From Erythrobacter litoralis (GTDB lineage Bacteria; Pseudomonadota; Alphaproteobacteria; Sphingomonadales; Sphingomonadaceae): a DNA stretch of 64,000 bases. A program made the translations under genes and the position numbers. Position 1 is the first letter of the stretch; each line of letters opens with the position of its first letter. The DNA lies in assembly GCF_029760855.1 (NCBI RefSeq), contig NZ_SOSI01000004.1, positions 62,001 through 126,000 on the forward strand, written 5' to 3'. Below, one piece after another: positions 8,523 through 18,224 of the stretch. The notes below the pieces were generated by a model. That model saw nothing but the letters and a program-made list of their open reading frames with translations. It made no database searches and was not told the origin of the DNA.

Positions 8523-10310
8523 TCAATGATTGTGCCGCGGCAGTTTCCGTGCGGTGCCGCGATATTTCAGGGCAAAGTCCATCACGCCCCCTTCGCCGAG
8601 CTGCCCGCTTTTCTCGCGGAACAGCTCCTCCCACGGCGTATTGCTTTCCGGATAAGGCGGAGCGGGCTCTTCCTCCAGCCGTCGCCTGATTTCCGCATCC
8701 TCGACCAGCGCATTGCATGATCTCGCATTGAGGTCGACGCGGATTGTATCACCGGTCCGCAGCCAGGCGAGGCCGCCGCCCACCGCGCTTTCGGGCGAGA
8801 CGTTGAGGATGGAGGGGCTGTCGCTGGTGCCCGACTGGCGGCCGTCCCCCAAGGTAGGCAACCACTGAGTCCCGCTGCGGATCAGCGCGTCGGGCGGTTG
8901 CATGTTGACCACCTCGGCGCTGCCCGGCCAGCCGACCACGCCCGATCCGCGCACGACGAGGATGCAGTTCTCGTCGATCCGAAGCGTGGGATCGTTGATG
9001 CGGTGGTGGTAATCGTCCGACCCGTCGAACACCACGGCGCGCGCTTCGAAGATGCCTTCGTTCCCAGGGCGGGAGAGGTAGCGCTGGCGGAATTCGTCGG
9101 AGATCACCGATGTCTTGAGGATGCCGAAATCGAACAGGTTTCCGGAGAGAACAAGGAATCCCGCCTTCTCCATCAGCGGATCGGCGAAGGGCCGGATCAT
9201 CTCCCTGTCCTTGCTTTCGCGCCCTTCGAGGTTTGCCGCCAGCGTCGTGCCGGTGCAGGTGCGCACGTCGCCGTGCAGCCTGCCCGCCTGCAGCAACTCC
9301 CACATTGCCGCCGGTACGCCGCCCGCGCGGTGAAAGCGCTCGCCGAGATAGGCGCCTGCCGGCTGCATATTCACGAGCAGCGGCAGGTCGTAGCCATGCT
9401 CCTGCCAGATCGAAGGGGGGAGCGGCACGCCGGCATGGGCGGCCATCGCCTGGATATGCGGCTGGGCGTTGCTCGATCCGCCGATCACGCTGACCGTGGC
9501 GATTGCATTGAGGAACGCCTCGCGCGTCAGGATGTCGGAAGGCTTCAGATCCTCATGTACCATTTCGACGATCCGGCGACCGGTGCGATAAGCCATCTGG
9601 CCGCGCTCGCGATAGGGCGCGGGAATGGCGGCGCACCCGGTAAGGCTTAGCCCCAGCGCTTCGGCGACCGCATTCATCGTGCTCGCCGTGCCCATCGAAT
9701 TGCAATGCCCGGCGGACGGCGCGCTGTCGGTCGCGCGGTTGAGAAATTCCTCTTCGTCGATCTCGCCCGCGGCAAGCTTTCTGCGGCTGCGCCAGATTAC
9801 CGTACCACTGCCGACCAGTTCGCCTTCGTGCCACCCATCCAGCATCGGCCCGCCGGACAGGACGATGGCGGGAATATCGACCGTGCTTGCCGCCATCACC
9901 TGGCTCGGCGTCGTCTTGTCGCAGCCGGTGGTGAGAACGACGCCGTCGATCGGGTAGCCGTTCAAGAGCTCGACCAGCCCGAGATAGAGCAGGTTGCGAT
10001 CGAGCGCGGCGGTGGGGCGGCGACAGTTCTCGAAGATCGGATGGACCGGAAATTCGATGGGAATGCCGCCCGCATCGCGAATGCCGTCGCGCGTGCGTTT
10101 GGCGAGTTCGAGATGGATGCGGTTGCACGGGGACAAGTCGCTGCCCGATTGCGCGATGCCGATAATGGGCTTGCCGCTACGCAATTCCTCTGGCGTAACG
10201 CCGTAATTCATGAAGCGCTCGAGATAGAGCGCGGTCATGTCCATGCGTTCGAGATTGTCGAACCAGTCGCGGCTGCGCAGGCGCTTGGGAGACTGGTTCG
10301 TATCTGTCAT
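8523..10310 (-). CDS. xylD: D-xylonate dehydratase (IlvD/Edd family, XylD-like)
   Basis: A 595-residue IlvD/Edd-family dehydratase, which converts D-xylonate to 2-keto-3-deoxy-D-xylonate in the cytoplasm using an iron-sulfur cluster and Mg2+. Cluster cysteine regions are seen as GIAQSGSDLSPCNRIH, TTGCDKTTPSQ and SAGHCNSMGTASTM, and the C-terminal swivel domain contains RGSGVVGWPGSAEVVNM. I set the start at 10310 (MTDTNQS...), where it overlaps the xylR stop by ATGA, rather than the longer frame to 10544, which would run into xylR. Length matches Caulobacter XylD-type enzymes. The 4-bp overlap suggests an xylR-xylD transcript with coupled translation. Confidence 0.9.
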   Translation of the reverse strand: MTDTNQSPKRLRSRDWFDNLERMDMTALYLERFMNYGVTPEELRSGKPIIGIAQSGSDLSPCNRIHLELAKRTRDGIRDAGGIPIEFPVHPIFENCRRPTAALDRNLLYLGLVELLNGYPIDGVVLTTGCDKTTPSQVMAASTVDIPAIVLSGGPMLDGWHEGELVGSGTVIWRSRRKLAAGEIDEEEFLNRATDSAPSAGHCNSMGTASTMNAVAEALGLSLTGCAAIPAPYRERGQMAYRTGRRIVEMVHEDLKPSDILTREAFLNAIATVSVIGGSSNAQPHIQAMAAHAGVPLPPSIWQEHGYDLPLLVNMQPAGAYLGERFHRAGGVPAAMWELLQAGRLHGDVRTCTGTTLAANLEGRESKDREMIRPFADPLMEKAGFLVLSGNLFDFGILKTSVISDEFRQRYLSRPGNEGIFEARAVVFDGSDDYHHRINDPTLRIDENCILVVRGSGVVGWPGSAEVVNMQPPDALIRSGTQWLPTLGDGRQSGTSDSPSILNVSPESAVGGGLAWLRTGDTIRVDLNARSCNALVEDAEIRRRLEEEPAPPYPESNTPWEELFREKSGQLGEGGVMDFALKYRGTARKLPRHNH

Positions 10311-11428
10311 CGCGGCGGTGTTTCCGATCTGTTGGCGAGCGAGGGGCCGGCGTCCGAATTGCGGCGCACCAGCTTGTAGGGGAATGAAACGTGTTCGGCC
10401 TTCGTCCGCTCGCCATTGCGACGCGCGCGGCTGATGCCGGCGATCATGGCTACCGCCTTCGCCGTCATCTCGCGGATCGGCTGGCGGATGGTTGTAAGTT
10501 CGGGCCAGATCGAACTGGCAAGGTCGGTATCGTCGAACCCGCACACCGTGATATCGCTCGGTACGTCGAGATGCAATCGATGGGCGACGGCGACGGTCGC
10601 CGCGGCCATATCGTCGTTCGAGGCAAAAATGGCCGTTGGGCGCTGCCTGGCCGAAAGGAGCTTTTCCGCGGCCGTCATACCGGATCGGTAGGTAAATTGG
10701 CCTTGGGCCACGAGGCCGTCCGAAACGTCGAGACCCGCTTCCTCCATGGCCGTGCGATATCCCTTCAGCCGCTGCCCACTCGCCACTTGTTCAGGATTGC
10801 CAATGATGAAGCCGATCCGCTCATGGCCCAAGGAAAGGATGTGCCGGGTCATGTCATAGGCCGCGCGATATTCGTCGATCAGCACCGCGCCGCAGGTGCC
10901 GCTCGCCCGGCCGGGGCCGACCGCGATGGCGATGCCGCCTGCATCGCGGATGAGGTCGAGCACGCCTTGGTCGTCGCATAATGGCGGCGGCAGGATGAAG
11001 CCCGTGATACCGCCTTCCACCATCTTGGAAATCAGCAGCGCATTATCGGGCGCATTGTCGCAGCTCTGCACTTCGAGATGGATGTCGCGCCGGGTCGCCT
11101 CTTCCAGCGCACCCATCAGGAATTCCGCCAGATAGGATGAAGACGGATTGTCGAACAGCATCCCGATCCGCACCTGGTCGCCCCCTGCGAGCGAGCGCGC
11201 CGCGCGGTTGGGCGAATAGTTCAGCTTGGCGATCGCCTCGCGCACGGTCTCGCGCGTTGCTTCGCGAACATTGCCCTCGCCGTTGATCACACGGCTCACC
11301 GTCATGGGCGAACACCGTGCTTCCCGCGCAACATCCGCAATTGTGGGAGCGGTATTACTGCGCCGTGTCGCGCGCTTGCGCGAAGGGGCGTCTGCTTTTG
11401 CGGAGGATGCGGTCATGAACATTCGCAT
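10307..11428 (-). CDS. xylR: LacI-family transcriptional repressor (XylR-like)
   Basis: A LacI/GalR regulator of about 370 residues. The helix-turn-helix reads TIADVAREARCSPMTVSRVING, then the hinge helix region YSPNRAARSLAGG, then a periplasmic-binding-protein-like sensor domain (IGMLFDNPSSSYLAEF... FASNDDMAAA... VCGFDDTDLA). Starts at 11428, 11422 and 11416 are all possible. The frame open to 11554 is unlikely because it would run over the operator. The gene is divergent from the GH3 xylosidase, with a perfect-half operator between them (11554-11567), so it probably represses itself and the locus and is released by xylose or a xylonate-type ligand. It is upstream of, and overlaps by ATGA, xylD. 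The ligand is inferred from context. Confidence 0.87.
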   Translation of the reverse strand: MRMFMTASSAKADAPSRKRATRRSNTAPTIADVAREARCSPMTVSRVINGEGNVREATRETVREAIAKLNYSPNRAARSLAGGDQVRIGMLFDNPSSSYLAEFLMGALEEATRRDIHLEVQSCDNAPDNALLISKMVEGGITGFILPPPLCDDQGVLDLIRDAGGIAIAVGPGRASGTCGAVLIDEYRAAYDMTRHILSLGHERIGFIIGNPEQVASGQRLKGYRTAMEEAGLDVSDGLVAQGQFTYRSGMTAAEKLLSARQRPTAIFASNDDMAAATVAVAHRLHLDVPSDITVCGFDDTDLASSIWPELTTIRQPIREMTAKAVAMIAGISRARRNGERTKAEHVSFPYKLVRRNSDAGPSLANRSETPPR

Positions 11429-11553
11429 ACCGCGTGTTCCGAACTTCCGGCAAGAGGGCTTGGCACAGCCGTGCCTTCCTCGGTCAAACCACCGATACGT
11501 ATCGCGCTGCTGATAGGTCGACGGATACTTGACAGGCTTCCCCCCGCTCATCA

Positions 11554-11567
11554 TGGTAGCGCTAACA
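11554..11567. promoter_or_regulatory. Candidate XylR operator between xylR and GH3/GH10 operon
   Basis: TGGTAGCGCTAACA matches the palindrome at 13 of 14 positions, centred on TAGCGCTA. It lies in the divergent intergenic space, 126 bp from the xylR start and 45 bp before the GH3 start, and could control both directions. Confidence 0.75.
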
Positions 11568-11611
11568 GATACAAAGCCTCAGTCAAGCGACCGGGGTCAG
11601 GGAGAGCTTCG

Positions 11612-14023
11612 ATGAACTTTGCAATCCGCGCGGCGCTTGTAGCCAGCGCAGCCGCCATGGCGTTCACCGCGCCGCTCGCTCCGCAGGCATCGGCACAGGA
11701 CATAACGGCAGATATTAGCACCGAAAAGCCGATGGCGGATGCGCCGTACTGGGACGCATCCCTGCCGGTGGAACAGCGCGTCGCCGATCTGATGCAGCGC
11801 ATGACGCTTGAGGAAAAGCTCGCGCAAATGATCGCAACCTGGACCAACAAGGCCGAGATACAGGACGACGCGAACTTTTTTGATCCCGCCAAGGCGAGTG
11901 CGCGATATCCCGACGGAATCGGCTTCTTCACCCGCCCGTCGGACCTGAAGGGCCCCGGAAGTCCGCGGCAGAATACGCCGCGTTCGATCGAGGAAAGCAT
12001 CCGGTATGTGAACGCGCTTCAAAGCTGGGCGCGGCAGCAGCGGCTCGGCATCCCGATCATGACGCATGAAGAATCGCTGCACGGTCTTGCTGCGCTCGAT
12101 GCCACCAGCTTTCCACAATCGATCGGCCTCGCCTCGACATGGGATCCGGACCTTGTGCGCGATGTGAACGATTACATCGCCAGCGAGGTTCGCGCGCGCG
12201 GCGTCCACCAGGTGCTCTCTCCCGTGGTGGATGTCGCGCGCGACCCGCGCTGGGGCCGGATCGAGGAGACCTTCGGGGAGGACCCGTACCTCGTTTCGGA
12301 AATGGGCGTCGCCGCGGTGGAAGGGCTGCAGGGCGTTGGCACCGGTCGCAAACTCCGGCCCGGCCAGGTGATGGCGACGTTGAAGCACATGACCGGGCAC
12401 GGCCAACCGGAAAGCGGCACCAATGTCGGCCCGGCGCAGATCTCGGAACGCACCCTGCGCGAGGATTTCTTCCCCCCGTTCAAGGAAGTGATCGACCGTA
12501 CGGGGATCGACGCGGTAATGGCGAGCTACAACGAGATCGACGGCATCCCCTCCCATTCGAACCGCTGGCTGCTGGGCGATATCCTGCGCACGGAATGGGG
12601 CTATCAGGGCGCAGTCGTATCGGATTATTTCGCGATCGAGGAAATGGCCTCGCGCCATCATATCGCGGAAGATCCGGCCGGTGCCGCAGTCTTCGCGCTG
12701 GATGCCGGAGTCGACATCGATTTCCCCGACGGGGTGGCCTACCGCAATCTTGAGCAATTGCTTGCTCAAGGCAAAGTGTCGCCGGAGCAGATCGACACCG
12801 CCGTCGAGCGCATCCTCACGATGAAGTTCAACGCCGGGCTGTTCGAACAACCTTTCGTCACCGACGCCGCGCCTGCCATGGCTTCGAACGGGCCCGAAGG
12901 CGTGGCCTTGGCGCGCAAGGCCGCCGAGAAATCGCTGATCCTGCTCAAGAACGACGGAGTTTTGCCGCTCGCCATGCCTGACGGCAGCGCGAAGCCGACC
13001 ATCGCGGTGATCGGACCCAATGCCGATGTCGCGCGGCTCGGCGGCTATTACGGCATACCGAGGGACACGGTCACGCCGCTGGAAGGCATCCGCGCGCTGG
13101 TGGGCGATAGTGCGAACATCGTCCATTCGCCCGGTGTGAAGATCACGCTCGACGACGACTGGTGGGAAGACGAGGTCGAGCTTGCCAATCCCGAAGAGAA
13201 CCGCCGCATGATCGCCGCCGCGGTCGAAGCGGCCCGCGACGCCGACACGATCGTCCTCTTCATCGGCGATACCGAACAGACCAGCCGCGAGGGCTGGGCT
13301 GACGAGCATCTCGGCGATCGCACCAGTCTCGATCTCGTAGGGGAGCAGAACGAGTTGTTCGCCGCCATGAAAGCGCTCGGCAAACCGATCGTGACGGTGC
13401 TGATAAACGGCCGGCCCCCGAGCTATCCGGCGGTGGCGGAACAGTCGGACGCCATCCTCGAAACCTGGTATGCCGGCGAACAGCAAGGCACCGCCATCGC
13501 CGATGCATTGTTCGGCCGCGTCAATCCGGGCGGCAAGCTGCCGGTTACTGTCGCCCGCAATGTCGGCCAGCTACCGAACTTCTACAATTACAAACCGAGC
13601 GCGCGGCGCGGCTATCTGTTCGACGAGGTGACCCCGCTCTACCCCTTCGGTTACGGGCTGTCCTATTCCAGCTTCACCATGGGCGCGCCGACGCTTTCGT
13701 CTGCCACCATCGCGGCAGGGCAGGGCGTGACCGTCCGCGTTTCCGTCACCAATACCGGCGCCATGGCAGGCGACGAGGTGGTGCAGGTCTATTTGCGCGA
13801 CGAGATCAGCTCGGTCACCCGCCCGGTAAAAGAGCTTGCCGGCTTCAAGCGCGTCACCCTCGAACCCGGCGAGACGCGGCAGGTCGATGTCGCGATCCGT
13901 CCCGATGCCTTTGCATTCTGGGATCGCGACATGAAACGCGTGGTCGAACCCGGCAGCTTCCAAATCATGGTCGGACCGAATTCGCAAGATCTTCAGACAG
14001 TCGAACTGACCGTTTCCGAATAA
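11612..14023 (+). CDS. Glycoside hydrolase family 3 beta-xylosidase
   Basis: An 803-residue exported GH3 enzyme, likely a xylan 1,4-beta-xylosidase. The signal peptide is residues 1-28 (ends ASAQ). The barrel domain contains VDVARDPRWGRIEETFGEDPYL and KHMTGHGQPESGTN, a form common in xylosidase-type GH3. The predicted nucleophile is Asp338 in AVVSDYFAIEE. The second GH3 domain (SLILLKNDGVLPL, then NGRPPSYPAV) is followed by a fibronectin-type-III-like C-terminus with VTNTGAMAGDEVVQVYL. The ATG at 11612 (SD GGGAGAG) is better than a start at 11471, which lies within the operator and xylR region. The adjacent GH10 gene, 11 bp downstream, strengthens the xylan assignment. Beta-glucosidase activity is the main alternative. 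Confidence 0.88.
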   Translation: MNFAIRAALVASAAAMAFTAPLAPQASAQDITADISTEKPMADAPYWDASLPVEQRVADLMQRMTLEEKLAQMIATWTNKAEIQDDANFFDPAKASARYPDGIGFFTRPSDLKGPGSPRQNTPRSIEESIRYVNALQSWARQQRLGIPIMTHEESLHGLAALDATSFPQSIGLASTWDPDLVRDVNDYIASEVRARGVHQVLSPVVDVARDPRWGRIEETFGEDPYLVSEMGVAAVEGLQGVGTGRKLRPGQVMATLKHMTGHGQPESGTNVGPAQISERTLREDFFPPFKEVIDRTGIDAVMASYNEIDGIPSHSNRWLLGDILRTEWGYQGAVVSDYFAIEEMASRHHIAEDPAGAAVFALDAGVDIDFPDGVAYRNLEQLLAQGKVSPEQIDTAVERILTMKFNAGLFEQPFVTDAAPAMASNGPEGVALARKAAEKSLILLKNDGVLPLAMPDGSAKPTIAVIGPNADVARLGGYYGIPRDTVTPLEGIRALVGDSANIVHSPGVKITLDDDWWEDEVELANPEENRRMIAAAVEAARDADTIVLFIGDTEQTSREGWADEHLGDRTSLDLVGEQNELFAAMKALGKPIVTVLINGRPPSYPAVAEQSDAILETWYAGEQQGTAIADALFGRVNPGGKLPVTVARNVGQLPNFYNYKPSARRGYLFDEVTPLYPFGYGLSYSSFTMGAPTLSSATIAAGQGVTVRVSVTNTGAMAGDEVVQVYLRDEISSVTRPVKELAGFKRVTLEPGETRQVDVAIRPDAFAFWDRDMKRVVEPGSFQIMVGPNSQDLQTVELTVSE

Positions 14024-14034
14024 GGGGCAGGATC

Positions 14035-15195
14035 ATGGTTGATATCTCACGCCGCGCCGCGCTTGCAGGCCTGTGCAGCCTTCCGCTGGCCGGTTGCGCC
14101 ACATTACCGTCGTCACGCAGCGCCGCAAACGTGCCCGCCGGCCCCAGCCTCGATGCCATCGCCCGGCGCAGCGACCGGCGGTTCGGCAGCGCGGTCGCCT
14201 GGAATGCGGACGGCACCGGAATGTCGATCACCAATCCGCGCTATGCCGATCTGGTGAAAGCGGAATGCGGGGTGGTGGTGCCGGAAAACGAACTGAAATG
14301 GCAGAGCCTGCGCCCTTCGCCCGATACTTACAATTTCAAACCGATGGATGCGATCGCCGAATGGGCGCGGGCGAACGGGCAGGACTTGCGCGCCCATGTC
14401 CTGCTATGGCACCGGCCCGAATGGTTTCCCGAATGGCTCAACACCTATGATTTCGGCGCGACGCCGGTGCGCGAGGCGGAGCGGTTGCTCGGCGAGCATA
14501 TTCAAACCGTAACGCAGCGCTATGGCAGCCAGATCAAGAGCTGGGACGTCGTCAACGAAGCGATCGATCACGATGCGCGCAAACCCATCGAAACCAGCCT
14601 GAGCCGTGTAATGGGCAGCCCGGAAGCCGTGATCGACTATGCGTTTCATCAAGCGCGCGAACAGCTTCCCGACGCGCAGCTCGTCTATAACGATTACATG
14701 AGCTGGGAGCCGCAGCACGAAGGCCATGTCGCCGATGTGCTGCGCCTGCTCGAAGGGATGAAGGCACGCGGCGTTCCGTGCGATGCGCTCGGCATCCAGT
14801 CGCATATCGAGATGTTCGAACTCGATCAGGCGACCGGCGTCGGGGTGTACGACGAGGCGGGATGGCGCCGCTTCCTCGACGAAGTAACCGGCATGGGCTA
14901 CCGGCTTGTCATCACCGAATTCGACGTGAAGGACACCGCCCTGCCCGCCGATCTCGCCGCGCGAGATGCGGCGGTCGCGGACTATACGCGGCGCTATTTC
15001 GACGTAATGATGGATTACGACGGCATGCTCGACGACGTACTGGTCTGGGGCATGGTCGATGCCTTCAACTGGCTCCAGTATTTCGAGCCGGCACGACGGG
15101 CGGACGGCCTCGAAGTGCGCGGTGCGCCTTACGACAACCAGTATCGCCCCAAACCGATGCGCGGTGCATTGGCCGACGCCTTGGCAACCTCTTAG
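14035..15195 (+). CDS. Glycoside hydrolase family 10 endo-1,4-beta-xylanase, lipoprotein
   Basis: A 386-residue GH10 xylanase that cuts the xylan backbone inside the chain. The N-terminus, DISRRAALAG followed by LAGC, looks like a Tat-type lipoprotein signal. GH10 marks are VVPENELKWQSLRP, HVLLWHRPEWFPEWL, the acid/base Glu175 in WDVVNEAI, the substrate-binding NDYMSWE, and the nucleophile Glu295 in LVITEFDVKD. The length is normal for a single-domain GH10, with no binding module. It is the second gene after the GH3 xylosidase in a two-gene operon under the palindrome at 11554. It converges with the halogenase-like gene with one base between the stop codons. Confidence 0.93.
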   Translation: MVDISRRAALAGLCSLPLAGCATLPSSRSAANVPAGPSLDAIARRSDRRFGSAVAWNADGTGMSITNPRYADLVKAECGVVVPENELKWQSLRPSPDTYNFKPMDAIAEWARANGQDLRAHVLLWHRPEWFPEWLNTYDFGATPVREAERLLGEHIQTVTQRYGSQIKSWDVVNEAIDHDARKPIETSLSRVMGSPEAVIDYAFHQAREQLPDAQLVYNDYMSWEPQHEGHVADVLRLLEGMKARGVPCDALGIQSHIEMFELDQATGVGVYDEAGWRRFLDEVTGMGYRLVITEFDVKDTALPADLAARDAAVADYTRRYFDVMMDYDGMLDDVLVWGMVDAFNWLQYFEPARRADGLEVRGAPYDNQYRPKPMRGALADALATS

Positions 15196-15196
15196 G

Positions 15197-16648
15197 TCAG
15201 GCTTGTCGCGCGCCGAGCCGCTGCATCATCCATTGGCCGTAAGGCGGAAGCTGCGCGAGGGCAGCCTTTGCGGACCGTTCGAACTCCGCTTGCAGTGCCG
15301 CCACATGGCGAGCATCGCCGCTGCGTTCCTGCGGCGGTATGCCGCGCGTAAAGCCAAGCGCCTCGTAAAGGCCGATCCGTTCCTCGGCCTCGAACGCATA
15401 TTCTTCGCGAAAGGGCAGTCGGCCCCGACGCGTATACTGGTCGATGGCAGAAAGGACGGCATCCGGCGGATCGTCTCCCGCGAATACCTGCCGCGCGAAC
15501 GGTGCGGCGCGATGGAGGGCAAGAGATTCGTGCACGCCGTCCAACATCAGGCGGGCGCGGCGGTTGAACTCGGATCGTTCGCGCGGATCGATAATGCGGC
15601 CGGGAAGAAGTTCCAGCAGCAGATCGAGCATCCGGTGCGCGAGGTCGATCGGCAGGAAGGCGAGCGGTTCCATGCACGCCGCGGCGTCCCCGATTGCAAT
15701 CACATTGCCGATCCAGGGCTCGCGCACGGCATCCTCGTGCAGCGCGACCTTCGCCGCCGGTTGCGTTTGCAAGGCCCGCGCCGCCGCTTCCTCGTGAATA
15801 TCGGCTCGGGCCCCCAAGATGGTTTGCAGACCGCTCCGGCTCGCCAATTCGAGCAGCCAACCTTCCGGCAACAGGGACAGGCGGTCCTCCAGAGCGAGCA
15901 TCCCCTGCCCCAACGGTGCGTAGTAGAGAGTTCGTTCGGTGCCTTCGCGCCATTCGGCCTCCGGATGCGCACCAATGACGCTGCGTGCGATACCGCTGCA
16001 ATCAACATACAGGTCTGCCGTCATGCGCTCGCCTTGCGTCGACGATATCGCCGCAACTCCGCCCGCGCCCATCTCGACCCTCGCGATGCCTCCGGAAACG
16101 AGCCGCACTCCGATCCTCTGCGCCTCGGCTGATAGAAGTGCGCGATAGGCGGCGGGATCCCAGCGCATCGCGTAATCGAGCTTATCGACGGGACCGGTCC
16201 CCTCGCCCTGGTGCACAGCGAAGCGGCCCGCATTCGCAAGAACTTCCGCCAGCGAGCCCGGCGCTCGCGCGGCTCCCGCACTGCGCGAACCCCCGCCCCA
16301 TTGCGCCGCGAACCGCGCCTGCTGCGGCACGCCGCTCGCAGAGCCGTAGGCCATAGCGCCGTGCTGCCCCGCCCCGCCCCAGCCGATGTAGCGCAGTATC
16401 AGCCGGTGGCTCCCACCAGCCTGCCCGATAAGGACGTCCTCCGTAATGCCGAGCCGGTGATGCAGGCGATTGGAGAAAGGCAACGCGCTGGCCGCATGGT
16501 CCGCGAAATCGCGCGGGTCGCCCTGCGTGACCAGCACAACCACTTCGCACCCGGGCACCGCGCGCTTCAGTCCGATCGCGGTCAGGATGGCAACCTGGCC
16601 CCCGCCGACGATCGCGATGCGGCGCAGCGGTTCGCCGGCGGCGCTCAC
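15197..16648 (-). CDS. Degenerate tryptophan-halogenase-family flavoprotein
   Basis: A 483-residue relative of flavin-dependent tryptophan halogenases that has lost the family's key residues. The FAD motif is IVGGGQVAILTA, where the neighbours have GGGTAGWMTA. The catalytic Lys position reads Arg82 (SHRLIL against ATYKLG). The WxWxIP motif is missing. The EPLEST segment reads EPLAFLP. A FAD-site element, IGNVIAIGDAAACMEPL, remains. I use the GTG at 16648, which overlaps the upstream halogenase stop as GTGA, instead of a frame open to 16897. It is the last gene of the MFS-halogenase-halogenase-like operon. It may be a non-catalytic partner or a different flavoprotein. Function unknown. Confidence 0.75.
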   Translation of the reverse strand: MSAAGEPLRRIAIVGGGQVAILTAIGLKRAVPGCEVVVLVTQGDPRDFADHAASALPFSNRLHHRLGITEDVLIGQAGGSHRLILRYIGWGGAGQHGAMAYGSASGVPQQARFAAQWGGGSRSAGAARAPGSLAEVLANAGRFAVHQGEGTGPVDKLDYAMRWDPAAYRALLSAEAQRIGVRLVSGGIARVEMGAGGVAAISSTQGERMTADLYVDCSGIARSVIGAHPEAEWREGTERTLYYAPLGQGMLALEDRLSLLPEGWLLELASRSGLQTILGARADIHEEAAARALQTQPAAKVALHEDAVREPWIGNVIAIGDAAACMEPLAFLPIDLAHRMLDLLLELLPGRIIDPRERSEFNRRARLMLDGVHESLALHRAAPFARQVFAGDDPPDAVLSAIDQYTRRGRLPFREEYAFEAEERIGLYEALGFTRGIPPQERSGDARHVAALQAEFERSAKAALAQLPPYGQWMMQRLGARQA

Positions 16649-18171
16649 GCGGGCTGCGCCGCCAACCGTGCGGCCTCGCGTTTCAGGTAGGCGACATGGA
16701 CCGGCATGCGGGCGACTTCCCCATCGATCTCCTGCCGCAACCGCTCCAGCGCGGCTGCGACCCGGTGCGGGTCCGCGAAGGCGGTGCGAGTATCGTGCTT
16801 GTCCGGCAGCAGGCCCTGCCCGACATAGACCGCAATCCAGCTCGCATCGTAGAACAGGCCGTCGGCGTATTTCTCTATCCGCCCGGCCTTGCGCCAAAGG
16901 TCCATCTTGGCGGCGAGGCTATCGGGCACCGCCATCGTTCGCACGTGGTTCCAGAACTCGGAATCGTCGCGCGTCGTCACGTGATAATGCAGGATGAGGA
17001 AATCCCGCACCCGGTCGTATTCGATGTCGACCAGCCGGTTGAACTCGTCGCGGTCCCGCCCATCGATCGCACCGCCTTCGGGGAACAGTTCGATCAGATA
17101 GGTGATCGCCATCTGCGCCAGATAGATCGAGGTGGATTCGAGCGGTTCGAGGAATCCGCTGGCCAGCCCGACGCCTATGACATTGTGGCTCCAGCTGTGC
17201 TTGCGCCGCCCGGGTCGGAAGCGGAGCACGCGGGGATCGGCGAGCGGCTCGCCCTCCGCCGCAACGCGGATCGCTTCGCAGGCCTCATCCTCGCTCAGAT
17301 GTGCGCTCGAGAACACGTAACCGTTGCCCATGCGGTGCTGGAGCGGGATCTGCCAGCGCCAGCCGGCCGGCATCGCGGTCGCGGTTGTATAGGGCCGGAT
17401 GTCCTCCGTTTCGTGCGTGCACGGCATGGCGGCGGCCCGGTCGCAGGGAAGCCAGTGGGTCCAGTCCTCCCATTCTTCGCCCAGCGTTTCGCCCAGCAAC
17501 AACGAGCGGAAACCCGAGCAGTCGACGAACAGGTCGCCTTCGATCCGACGCCCGTCTTCCATGACCAGCGCGCGGACATCTCCGCTGTCCCCGTCGCGCT
17601 CGACCGATGTGACGCGGCCTTCGTGCCGGGTCACACCGTTGGCGAGGCCGAACTCGCGCATGAACGGGCCGAACAGCGTGGCGTCGAACTGATAGGCGTA
17701 GCCATAGGTCGAGGCCAGGCTCGTTCCCTCGGCGGGCGGGGCGAAGCGGTTGGCTTTGGCGGCGGCGACGGCGAAGGAATAGTCGCCCAGGGGCGCGGCC
17801 ATGCCTTGCCGTTCAAGCTCGAGCCACCAGTGGTGGAAACCCACCCCGGCCACCTCCTCGCCGAAGCTGCCGAAGGGATGGATGTAGCTCGTCCCGATGC
17901 TGCCGAAATCGCGGAAATCGATGCCGAGCTTGTAGGTTGCATGGGTGGCGCGCATGAACGTCGCCTCGTCGATCCCCAGTCGTTCGACGAAGCCGCGGAT
18001 GTGCGGCAGCGTTGCCTCGCCCACGCCGACGATGCCGATATCCTCGCTCTCGACAAGCGTCACTTCGGCAAGGTCGGGCAGAAGCTTGGCAAGCCCGGCC
18101 GCCGTCATCCACCCCGCCGTCCCGCCACCGAGGACGACGACGCGGGTTTTCGGTTTCCCTTCGCGCTGCAT
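16645..18171 (-). CDS. Tryptophan-halogenase-family FAD protein
   Basis: A 508-residue member of the flavin-dependent tryptophan halogenase family. Visible features are the FAD Rossmann motif VVLGGGTAGWMTAA near residue 11, the catalytic Lys81 in ATYKLGIDF, the halogenase motif GWRWQIPLQHR, and EPLESTSIYLAQ near the active site. The closest well-studied relatives halogenate tryptophan or other aromatics using reduced FAD and halide. For the members found in sugar-uptake loci, however, no substrate is established. The gene is 53 bp after the MFS porter on the same strand and overlaps the next, degenerate paralogue. No flavin reductase partner was seen in the window. Confidence 0.82.
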   Translation of the reverse strand: MQREGKPKTRVVVLGGGTAGWMTAAGLAKLLPDLAEVTLVESEDIGIVGVGEATLPHIRGFVERLGIDEATFMRATHATYKLGIDFRDFGSIGTSYIHPFGSFGEEVAGVGFHHWWLELERQGMAAPLGDYSFAVAAAKANRFAPPAEGTSLASTYGYAYQFDATLFGPFMREFGLANGVTRHEGRVTSVERDGDSGDVRALVMEDGRRIEGDLFVDCSGFRSLLLGETLGEEWEDWTHWLPCDRAAAMPCTHETEDIRPYTTATAMPAGWRWQIPLQHRMGNGYVFSSAHLSEDEACEAIRVAAEGEPLADPRVLRFRPGRRKHSWSHNVIGVGLASGFLEPLESTSIYLAQMAITYLIELFPEGGAIDGRDRDEFNRLVDIEYDRVRDFLILHYHVTTRDDSEFWNHVRTMAVPDSLAAKMDLWRKAGRIEKYADGLFYDASWIAVYVGQGLLPDKHDTRTAFADPHRVAAALERLRQEIDGEVARMPVHVAYLKREAARLAAQPA

Positions 18172-18224
18172 CGGCCGATCCTAGCGCATCGACGAAGGAG
18201 CGCACACCCGCGGCGCTTGCAAGT

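Noticed and set aside
11597-13486. Open frame of 629 codons on the minus strand opposite the GH3 xylosidase
   Set aside because: Complete overlap with a well-supported gene; no motif; low-complexity Arg/Asp/Gly composition.
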